From Strongylocentrotus purpuratus (lineage: Eukaryota > Echinodermata > Echinoidea > Camarodonta > Strongylocentrotidae), in NCBI RefSeq assembly GCF_000002235.5, contig NW_022145611.1, forward strand, positions 21,296,298 through 21,360,297: 64,000 nt of DNA, read 5' to 3'. The position numbers and the translations under genes are program-made. This document shows positions 42,405 to 54,400 of this stretch, one piece after another (within the stretch, counting starts at the first letter, position 1; each line of letters starts with the position of its first letter). The notes under the pieces were generated by a model that was not told the origin of the DNA, ran no database searches, and saw only the letters and a list, made by a program, of their open reading frames with translations.

Positions 42405-45400
42405 TTATATTATTATTTATTAATAAAACCATCACCTTCTCCAGGGTCCACACATGGTTCCGATTTGATTTTCTGCTTCAGGTGGTTCTACCTGACCCAT
42501 TATATGAATTGCATTCAGAATATTATTGTCAAAAAACAAGCCCTTGGATTTAAGCCATTTTTATTCCCATGGTTCCTTTGAATGGGTGAGGGGAGGGTGG
42601 TATTGTAGACAACTTGAGAGGTTTTATTTGTCCTTATTGAATCTCGCTAAATAAAACCCTGCGTGAGTCACCTCATTATCACTAAAACCAAGCTGTTTGT
42701 GTTTGTCTTTTCTTTCCTGGTATATATTCTGACTACTCAAACAAAATAGCTTTATAGGTTTTAACTTTAATAGTGGAGTTCTAGCTGGCAAGAATGTGTA
42801 GAGAAGTTCTCACGTATCAAAGCTGATGACAAAAAAGACAAGAATTTCAAGAAATGCAAAATGATACTTGGATATTAAACCCCAGTGGGTTTTCCAGCAA
42901 CTCAATTAGTTGGTATTACACAGAATAACTATTCAACTATTTCTGAAAAGACGGTTCCGTAACTAGGATTATCCTTACTGTACGTTAAACTAAAAGCACT
43001 AAAGTATTTTTTATTACCATGTTGACTCATCAGATACATGTATATATTCAAAGATGTCTTTTCGAGCATTGAATATATGCCTAGCTATAATTCTTAACCA
43101 CATCTAATCCCTTCATCTGTTAATTTCAGAACTGATGTTTAGAGCCATGGTTCCTAGAATGTCTGTAATCTCCGTTTGTGGAGTAATCAGTGACATAATG
43201 AATAGAAAAGCCTAGATGTTACCATTTTCAAGGTCTATACATCAGACAGTATTGTTTCGAATGGAGCATTTACACTGCTAGTGAAAAGCCTGGGTTTCTC
43301 TCACATTCCAGTGTTACTTCAGAGTTGCTAGGCAATTACCCATGACCACAACAAAAAACGAAAAACAAAATGAAAAATCTACCTCTTGATTATGAAGGAT
43401 TTGAATGTGAAATGCTCGCTTTCAAAATAGGATGAATTATTCTGTGTTTTTTTTCTTACATTCAGAGCAGCGACAAGTCACACCCCCACCCCCAAACAAA
43501 AAAAGTTTTTCAAACTGCATTTTCTGCAGTGTGAATGAGGCTTACAGATATCCATGAATACTTTTCTTGTATGGGGTATTCAAAGGGAGTGTTTGAAAGT
43601 CTGAACTCTGAGTGGGTGGGTTTTTATGTACATACCCTGTATCTTTGCTGATCCTATAGCTCATAGTGTTCATTCAATGAACATGCATGATGCACGACAA
43701 TGCACACTCCGTACAAAGAGCGCTTCTATTATATGCTCCACTTCTAATCAAATACACGCTGTATCAAACTCTCAATTTCTTAAAAATTGTCTTCCCCCGG
43801 ATCCATGAAAGCTCCTTTATCATGTATCGTGATCAATCAAAACCTAATTACCGGTAGCTTTTTGTGCATCATGCAGTTTGTAGATTTGGGATTTACTGGT
43901 GTTGTATGTGCAGGCCTCGAATTACATCAAATTTGGGTCAAGGCCACTTTTTTGAGAGGCCACTTTTTTGAGAGGGCACAAATCCACTGAAAGGGGCACA
44001 AATCTATCCTAAGGGGCACTAAGGCCAAAGTGGAAAGTGTGCGTAAAATCACCTCACGCCATTTTCATGGTGGGGGGGGGGGGGGGGGTATTTGCATCCC
44101 CCCTAAAAAAAAATGCTCACTACTCCCCCACCCCCCCCCCCCCAAACTGAGCGAATTATCGGCCGGCGCGATTTTAAAATTTTCGGGAGCAAAAAAAAAA
44201 TAGTGCTCACTACCCCCCCTCCCCTTATTAAAAGGCTGGGTGTTTCGCCGCTAAATATTCTCCCATGAATTGGGCCCCCTCTTTGTCCCCTCCCCTGCCG
44301 CCGGCTGGATCCGCCCGTGGGGTGGGTGGAGAGTTTCCCCCTTTGACGTTTCATTGAATTAGAGAAAGAAGACAACTCTTTATCCTTTTCTGAATTCCAC
44401 GGGAAGCGCAGAAGCTTAGACGTTTTTAATAATTAGAGAAAGAAGACGATTTGATGTACCGTTTTCGACTCTTTATCCTTTTCTGAATTCCACGGGAAGC
44501 GCAGAAGCTTGTATGTTTTTAATAAATTATTAGAGACAGAAGACGATTCGTTGTACCGTTCTCGACTATTAATCCTTTTCTGAAATCAATTCCCACCTCT
44601 CCCGCGCAAAGCGCGGAAGCTATGAAGTTTTAATTAAAACGTATGGGAAAGAAGACGATTCGATGTACCATTATCTCAACTCTTAATCCTTTTCTGATTT
44701 AATTCCCGACCCTCTCGAGAAAAATCCAAATATTCAACTGATTAAAAACTCTGAAAACGCACCAAAAAAGATCACAACACGAAGTGAAGATGTTAAATGA
44801 ATAAACAATGGGTAAACAAAACTTCCCGATATTGATTGGTCCAAATAAAAAGGATGGAGATGGATTGAAAAACTAAGCCTGAGTCATTACCTTTTTTGTG
44901 CAAACGTTTCAGTCATTTCGATGAAGATATGCTTTCATATCTCCGTATCAGCAATGAAGTCCCGCCAATAGTTATTAATTTAGGAGTTCCATAGTGACAA
45001 TAAAGTCTTGCCGATAATTATTGTTTTTAGATCTCCGTAGGGGCAGCAAAGTCTTGCCGATAATAATTGTTTTTTAGATCTCCGTAGGGGCAACAAAACC
45101 TTGCCGAGAATTATTGTTTTTAGATCTCCATAGGGGCAACAAAACCTTGCCGATAATTATTGTTTTTAGATCTCCGTAGGGGCAACAAAATCTTGCCGAT
45201 TATTGTTGTTTTAAGACCTCCGTACGGGCAACATAAGCCTGCCGATAATTATTGTTTTTAGATCTCCGTAGGGGGCAACAAAATCTTGCCGATTATTGTT
45301 GTTTTAAGACCTCCGTAGGGGCAACAAAGTCTTGCGGATAATTATTGTTTTAGATCTCCGTAGGGGCAACAAAACCTTGTCAATAATTATTGTTTTTAGA

Positions 45401-48400
45401 TCTCCGTAGGGGCAACAAAGTCTTGCTGATAATTATTGTTTCAGAGCTCCGTACGGGCAACATAAGCCTGCTGATAATTATTGTTTTTAGATCTGCGTAG
45501 GGGGCAACAAAATCTTGCCGATTATTATTGTTTTAAGACCTCCGTAGGGGCAACAAAGTCTTGCGGATAATTATTGTTTTAGAGCTCCGTTGGGGCAACA
45601 AAACCTTGCCGATAATTATTGTTTTTAGATCTCCGTAGGGGGGCAACAAAGTCTTGCTGATAATTATTGTTTTTAGATCTCAGTAGGGGCAACAAAGTTT
45701 TTTTCAACATTACAAGTCGGGGTTGACTTATGACTAAAATGTCGGCAAAACTTTTGTGGATTATAATATTGTGGCCGTAAACAGTTTGATTTTGAAAAGG
45801 GCATTCCGGCCAGTGAGAGGGGCATGGCGGCAAATTGCCGATTGCCGGCGGGTAATTCGAGCCCTGATGTGGTAATAATAGAATTAAAAAAAATAACAAG
45901 TGCAACTTTTTGAACTTGTCTAAACTGGATGGATGAATTATGCACCTCAACAATCTAACATAACATGTCCAAAAGTATACTGTGAAAAATTCTAAACATC
46001 CCACCATGAAAAATGTCTGAAGTGATACATTAAACTAAAATAGTGTTATTAAAAAAGTCATAAACATTAATTAAGAGGATTCGGCACAGAGTTAATTTGA
46101 TGATTAATTCAATCTCCTGATTTGAATTTTCTTCTTGCAATAATAACATGTACCGGAACTTAAAGAAAAGCCTGGCTAAACTGGGTTGGTAAATGTCAAT
46201 CAGTGTGTTACTGCAGAGAATAGGCTATGACCAATCTCAAGTTATTTGTAGCCTCGATGGTGAATGGTTTTTATATGAAATACCAACTGTCTGGAGAATG
46301 ATGTCTTCAATATTTCACAGAACACTGTAAAACAAATGTGCAGAGGGAAACATAATCAGAGCATCATTGCAACAGACTCTTTGGCGGAACGGGGTAACCA
46401 GATGTTGGAAACTACTCATTATAGAAGAGGTATCATTTGTTTTGTTGTACAAAGGCAGTATATATTACTGGTACTATAAATTATATATTCATATCCACTA
46501 TATTCTACTCGCTGCACTTTCATTTAAAAATAGTCCCTCTTGACAGAGCAAATGTATTCAAGTACAGCTTGGACAAATAATTCCAGGTAAATTCATGATT
46601 TAGGGAGATAAGTATTTCAAGTGAGAGCAAAGTGAGAGAGCTAATTTAAAGAAAAATCTAATTCATAAAACCTGTGTTTCCGGACATATGTCTTTACTTA
46701 TATGTCAAATAAAATCTATATGAGAAGCATGGGTAGGCTCACATCGCATACAGATGAGATATATGAATGGTATGTATTACGCATCATATCACTATATCAT
46801 ATTGACAGTTCATAACCACGAGTGGCCTCTATTACTCTAGCATCCGTGTACCCCTCTGTTGATTGAAGGGCCTCTGTCTGTAATATGCTAATTGAGTAAT
46901 GGGTCGAGTAGACTGTCCATGATAACGAGCAAATTATTCAAAAAGCTCAGATCTGTGGCTGCTAGCAGATTATCAGCGAGCACTGCTAGGCTGGTCAAGC
47001 ATAAAGCTTAAAGGGCAAGTCCACTCCAAAAATAACTTCTATTTTTCAAAAATTCATAACTTCCTTATTAGTTATCCGATTTTACTCAAATTTATGTTTT
47101 TTTGTTTCTCTTGTTTTTCTGCATCTATTAAAAGAAAATTATTTTTGGAGTGGACTTAGCCTTTAACTTTTCAACAGTGGCATATCATTTAAAGAAGTAG
47201 AATGTATGATATTGATTCATACCTTGAGTGATTTGAGACATGGGTCTCGCATGTTGATTGATGAATAACATCCCAGGATTGTATCAATCATTGAACAAGA
47301 TTGTAATCAAGAAGTGGTATTACGCACAGTTTCTTCACTATTAGTTTAATCACAATTTTGACCTACAATATAGTTGTCATGCCTAATAGTATTGATTGAA
47401 TGGTTTATCAAAAGTTCATACTGTAGATAGCAGCCCATGGTTTAATCACAGTCAGTAGATCTTTACTGTTTTATTCAAAGTTTATAAGAGAGAAATCAAC
47501 ACCTATTAAATATTGTATCAAAATGGATTACCAAAATTAACGGTGTATAAACCGCCCTCATGTATTAACCGCACCCCTCTTTTTCGCCCTAAAATTATTA
47601 TTATTATTATTTTTTTTTTCTAGTTCTAGTTTCCGAGTGGTGAGTCAACACACCGATTACTGAGCTGGGAGACATTGCCAGGCATAGCGCCAGGTGGAGG
47701 GGCATAAATCGAAACTTATATACTGTGTATAAACCACACCCCCGGCTGCAAAAAGGTGAGGTTAATACACCGTTAATTACGGTAATTCATCTCTGCTTTT
47801 TAGTTGTGAACCATCTCTGGGTGGATACATGTACACGAGCATCTTATTTTGAATACATCAGATTAAAGCAAATAGTAAACCCACTGGTCCATATAAGCCT
47901 TGACTCAGATGAATCACATTTAATGAAAGGAAAACTAATTCATGAAGACCCCAGACTATCTTTTGTTAAGAAGCTGATTTTGGACAAAAGCCTTTAGAAA
48001 ACCTGTGGCGGGTTTAAATTCTAGTAAAATACAAGCCGTTGGTTCCATGGCACCAATCCTAGACCTACATGTACCAGAAGGCTGCTCGAGATTGAGCAGT
48101 AGTGCATATCGAACGGTACGCATATTAGTTTGACCTTTCTGTTTCTGGGTCAAAGAATAGACTGGACATTCACAGCTTGATTTACACTACAAGAATATAC
48201 CAGGCATCAAGAATCAAGGCTACATTGACCTTACACCAACAACTAATTCTATTGTCGTCTTTCATTGCTACCAAGGGGTTCATTTCCAATAGAGAGCAAT
48301 ACATTGAGATGTCAATTGAAGAGTTGTAAAAATACCCAAGGGCATGGAACAAACTACAACCCCACGCTTTATACATTGCAGAGACATAGCACAAGATATT

Positions 48401-51400
48401 ACACAAACTCAGCCGCTCTCTCTCGGCCGCTGCCAGCTCGCACTAGAATGCCACGCCCCATTCAGAGGAATCCACAGCTAGAGCTCGATCGCTGTTTGCT
48501 TACAAGCTGAAAAACAGCGTTGCACTTGATGTGCCCGAGCTGCTTGCAAATAAATAAAGCTCATCCCGATATTGGTATGGTCGATGACAAGCAAAATGCC
48601 TGAGGCCTGAGTGAAGGCAGGCATAGCTGCATTAAGTGATCAAAGAAATTACTTTTTAACAATTTTTTATTGTTGAGTTTCGGGGCTTAGAGGTTGATTG
48701 CCTAGTTGCATGATTACCTAAATATTTTCTGAAATTTCATTCAATATTTAGTTCACTTCAGCAAATTTAAACCCTATTAAAACCAGAGGCTTTTTCATCA
48801 ACAAGGATATGTTCTAATTTAATAGCCCAGATAATTAGAGTACTATGGATGCGGATGTATAATATTTTAGTGACTGGACAGTGGATTTTATGACTCACCA
48901 TTTAAGTATTTACAATTACACTATACCTCACAATAATTTTCCAACTTTTTCATGATACATTTGTAAGTACCTTGAGCAAACTGAAGATTAAGCTTGGATT
49001 TTTTTTTATAAATAAATCATGATTTTGTCTGTTGAGAGCCAGAAGGACATTAACTCTGCATACAATATTATTGTGTACCATTCGGGCTTCTAAAAGGCAA
49101 CTAAGCACTGCATAATATTATACTTGCGCTGCCTATTTAATATACAACACCAGGCACTGCTTCACAGCTTTCCTGGCAGTGCTGAGTGCTTTGAGGCATT
49201 TTGCTATCACGCCTGGGATAGTCAAGCACAGAGAGGAAAAGCTAATTATGAATATATATGCATCCAACGATAAAACGATGCAGAAGTAGAAGTGGAGCCA
49301 GCGGGTGATTAATAAGCAATTCCCATGGTGTTGAGGCTTTTCTAGTACTACCCTCGAATCAAAACAGTAATAACATTCAAATTCTAATTGAAAAATATCC
49401 TCAGGTGTTAGTGAATCCTTGAGGGGAAAAGAAAATGTTATCCCTTTGTGAGAGACAAAGAGACAGAGAGATGGAAGATATTCAGGAAATCAATTGCATT
49501 CTCAATACTGCTTTTAAGCGCCTACATACTTGAACTATTTTCAATTTTCTTCAATTGATAAATACATCATCATCTCACAAAACTTTAACACCTGTCTAGC
49601 TCTTTCAACAGACAATATCAGGCTCAAAATTGTTGATATTATTTTCAATACCAACATTTCCATAGAAAAAACATTGGATTTAAATTCGCTAAATAGAAAG
49701 GATGCATCAGACATTTGCATATTTTTAAATCATTATATAGTTTGTTCCAGAGAAAAGTAAACAAAGGAATGAATATATGAATATATATTTACATCTGCTG
49801 CTGATAAAAAGCTCAAAGAATGAAACTCTGCTTTTACCTTATCAGATAACATCTGCCGAGAGCCAGAAGGGCATTAACACACATAAATAATCCTAGATTT
49901 GACCCCCTTCTTGCTCTCAACGAACAATATCATCAAATAATAATAAATATAACCAAATAAAACAAACAAATTCATGTTCTCATGCATTCACTTCTCCATC
50001 ATTTCCAATGACCATGAAAGTACATTTTCAGTTTTCAATCAAAAATATGTTGATCAAGTCAATGCCTTTGATACTGTATGGGCTTCCTAGTGACAACGCG
50101 AACGCCGTTGGAATTTTTATGATGGAGCTGTAGGGCCAAGGTCTATGGCAGATTTGATTGGTACATCCCGATTGACCCTCTCAAAATTGAAGTCATGCCA
50201 GTGGCTATCATAATGCAATTACAGTACACAGGGGCTCGTGCGTGCACTCGAAAAATGGACAGCTCTCCCCCTCCGACTCCATTAGTGCATTATTGGAAGC
50301 AGGGTTACATAGACTTTGTGCGGGATAGAGCCAATGTTGTGCACAGTAAGAGGATATCGTGACTGGGAAGATATTGGGGAGGTGTTTCGATCTGGATGGA
50401 ATGTAACAAAAATGGTGCGGCTGACACTATAAAGTTGGAGACAGTGTTGTGTGCCTTGAAAGAAATAGTGAAGGGAAAAAAGGGAAGGAGAATGTTAGAA
50501 AGAGAGGCATGAGAGAGAGAGAGACAGACAAAGAGAGACGGAGAGAGGGAGAGAGACAGAGACAGACAGAGAGGGAGAGAGAGATGGGGGGGCAAGAGAG
50601 AGCTGTACCAAAGGAAGAATTGGAAGGATAATAAGTAGAAAGTAATAAATTACCAAATTTATGACATTTAGTGGCCAGTAGTGCATGTCCACTCACTGCC
50701 AGGTCATAATCAGTCAATTATGTCATTGGTTTTATGAATAATTTATTGAACGTGACTTTCATTACAGAGTGTAATGGCACCACAGCACACAACAAACATA
50801 ATCCAGTCAGTTGTGAATATTATATGCACAGCCCATCATAACACAGAGTATATCAGGAAGGGCTTTAATTTGTATTCCTAGATGTACTCAGCAAGTCAAT
50901 CATCATGTACACAGTAGGCCTCTGTATTGCTTGCTTACTTGCCCTTTTAGAGCTGTTCCTGGATATATATATAGGAATATAACTTATACATGTAAAGCGT
51001 TCATCCACTTCAACTTCACATAAGAGCTTTAGGTTACAGAAACAGAAACAACAAATGATCTTTTCCACGTAGCTACCTACATGCAATGATGTAATTGTAA
51101 ATAGATTCCCATCCTTGGGCCAACTGCCACATGAATTTGGGGGGAAAAGGGTGGGAAGGGTTTTGATAAGATATGTTCTTTTCAAAATAGGAATCTAATG
51201 GGAAAAGGCAAATCAATGCAGGGATAGCCATAAACTCATTGTTACAGTGTTATAATTGGTATTCTTGAGAAACCTGCGATAATCAAAGTTTATACATGTT
51301 TGACAGTATCATATGACAGTTGAATAAAAAAAATTCCCCATCTCTCTGAATCCTCTTAACCTTTCCCTCCCCCTTCCCCATCCCTTCCCTACCCCTTCCC

Positions 51401-54400
51401 TACCCCTTCCCTACCCCTTCCCTACCCTGGCTTCCCCATCCCTCCCCTTCCCCCTTCCCCATACATCTGCCCCTCCCCCTGTCCATAACTGTGTCCTGTA
51501 AACATAGTCACATACCGATATATTACACTACAAACCAAGGAGCAACTCCTTGTGTACAAACTAAATAAAACTATCATTGTACAGAATGTACACAGGGTAG
51601 ATACAAAGCTCGGAACGACTTTCTCAACCTGACTCAGTGTCAATGAATAGTTTAGTATGACCTCGCGACCTTGGTTCCCTCCCAGGGTAGCAAGTAACCT
51701 CTAGACAGAGGAAAGAAATCAAATTCAATTTCTGAGCTCACCTGGAGCGTGATGTCTGAATGAAGTAGTCTGGAATAGCCTGTTTATTTCTATCTGCCTA
51801 GAATCGGGATTCTGTTCAAACTTGTGTGGACTTTTTCTAAATCAAATAATATGCAATTGTGTAACTTTCAGGACAGTATAATGGTTCGATTCTTCTCTTT
51901 TGGTTAGATTTTTTTTTTTTAACGAAATGAGCATATAACTCAGAATTATAGACCATTCAAAAAACTTTATATTTGTACAGTACTAGTATACATATAATAT
52001 ACACCTTTAAAATAAAAATAAAAGTATTTAACAAGATATATTCGTAGACTCTAAAGCAAAACTGGGATGTCCAATATCAATGTAGCAGTAGTCCGACTAT
52101 TAAATATGATTTTAAGAACTTCAAAATATTATGTCCATAAAGAATTAATAAAGAGGGGGGGGGGGGGGAGAGCGTTGAAATATAATATTCTGCAGTCATG
52201 TAACCAAAAACAAATACTATCAGTATGCTACCAGTCTCCCAGTAAATATTGTATTACAATTCGCATTCTAAAACATACCCTTGGCATAGCTTTGCTTGTT
52301 TTTCGAACAAACACGCTTTGTGTCTTCCAAGAGTTCGATTGACAAGCCATTCCTTCTTAGAACTCCCGGTTCATGAACCTTAAATATCAAATGTTGACTC
52401 CTTTGAAATGGAGAGCCCTTCAACATAGCAAGGATACAATGTACATGTGCTCATGTTTCCGGAAAAGGAGGGTTGAGGCCAGGTAGATTTGATTCTTAGT
52501 TTCTATAAGCTAGTGTTTTTTTTAGAATGACGAAAAGGGTTCAATTTTATTTGATAATTTGATATTTTGTCTTTACTGAATATGCTATTTACATCAATTT
52601 CAACCCAAATTTCCATTTTACGAAATATATATACATATTTTTCCCTTCAGATGCTCAACACAAGGTGAAATTTCATTTTATCAATGATTGTTATATCATT
52701 GTCAAAAGCTTCTCAGATTCTTAAATATTTCATTTCAGAACGAACATATCAAATAACCATCATCAACAAAAATAATAATAGTGAAGCAGCCCCCCCCCCC
52801 AAACAAAAACAATAAGAAGGAGGAGGGGATGAGAAACTAGGAATTCGTTTTATATGGCCGACTGTATTACATTAAACACATACATGTGATTCTATTGACA
52901 TATCATTACATGTTCTAAAATGGGAAATGTTTGACTTGACATAAATATTTGCTCTAGATTACTCAATTTCTGTATCATTCTTCACAAAAATATCAATCTA
53001 ACTACTGATACCCTAGATCAAGAAAAAAAGTTATACAAGCTTTATGTGCAGTATGATATAAATCATATATCGGATCTCTTTTCCAGCAACAAAAAATGTG
53101 AATAAAGAATTAAACTGAAATTGAAATAAGAAAGATTAATTTCAGGTAGGAAAAAGGAGGTTAGACAGAGCTAGACCTTGTAGTGTGTTGTATGAATGAA
53201 GTAACCCGAGGACAGTTCAAACAAAGTGACGAAGTATCAGTAAAAATAAAGCTTTTATTTGTGATTAATCTGTTGGCATGACCTATCAAAAATACAAAGA
53301 GCATTTTCTTCTTCACAAAGTTTAACAATAAATTAAAGGAGTGCCGTTTGGACAGATCGATTAGGGACCTGTTACACTCAAAGTTTTAAGTATCGCTCTC
53401 GATGTACATGCAGGTACATGTAAGAATAGGCTGTGAATACCAATGCGTTGTTGACAGCTACATGTAGAGCACCTACTTAAAACATTTTGTTTGGATTGCA
53501 AGCCAGACTACCAGGATAATTCGTCTCCACAGTTATGCACCAACAAATCCATCATATAATTATATTGATGAAGAGATTTATTTGTTCTTATTTTGTATAA
53601 TATCAACGGAGGAATAATTGAATTGCCAAAAATTAAATGTTGTGGTGGTACGTGAAGATCTTACACTACAATTACCATACAAGGAAGGAAGGAGGGACTT
53701 CTAAGTTACCCGGGATGATTTTGTGGGTCAGTGGCACCAGGGCAACTGCTAATTTGATAAAAATATATCAAATTTGATATTTATAGAGCACAAAATTCCA
53801 CCATGCAAGGTGCTCAAGACACTCTAATATTACCCAGGCTCTGGCGGGTTACTGATTTCTGTGCTCACAGCATTCAAATAATGTTCTTTCCTACTGGTAC
53901 CCATTTATTACCTACATGTAGGTAGATAGTGGCAAGTGTAGATTAATGTGTTGCCAAAGGACATTTATAGTGCCATGGTGGAACTCGAACCATGAACCCT
54001 GTGATCCACAGTCCAACAATCCACTAGACCACCTCTATTTAAATATTTCAGTAATTTGACATTTCAGTACCTGTAATTTTAAACCCTATCGTACAAAATA
54101 CAGACTTGTTAAATGACACCCTATCCTCTGTTTGAACTTTCCAACTTCATGACTCATTTCGCACCTGTTAGAATGTGGTATGAAAATATAATTTCCATGC
54201 AACCAACTTTTTTCACAGACCTTACACTTCAACCTGCAAAAATACAAAAGTACAATGCCCCTTACATGTGTCAATCACAACTTTTGAACCCCTGGCTGAA
54301 GGTATCTCTAAGATAACATGTACATAAGCCTATAATCAATGTACAAAAATGTACATGTGAAATATCCAATGTGCTTTGGAAAGTGAATAACTGTGAAGTA

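Larger units (their letters stand above)
43911..45866. mobile_element. 1,956 bp non-autonomous DNA transposon-like element with internal tandem arrays
   Basis: Ends are inverted repeats: CAGGCCTCGAATTAC at 43911 and GTAATTCGAGCCCTG at 45852-45866 (14 of 15 match). The flanks carry the direct repeat ATGTG (43906-43910 and 45867-45871), as expected of a target-site duplication. Short GAGAGGC/GGGGCAC-type subterminal motifs occur inside both ends. No transposase frame is present. The CAG termini recall hAT elements, but a 5 bp duplication is short for hAT, so the superfamily is uncertain. The interior holds a 90-125 bp satellite (44339-44720) and a 46 bp array (44960-45702). Confidence 0.7.

Noticed and set aside
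44960..45702. Regular repeats of about 46 bp considered as a CRISPR-like array
   Set aside because: Units are directly contiguous with no unique spacers, and the host is a eukaryote. It is an ordinary tandem repeat.
45579..46007. 142-codon open frame on minus
   Set aside because: It runs across the end of the tandem array and the terminal repeat of the 1,956 bp element; the repeated residues reflect the array. No transposase motif.
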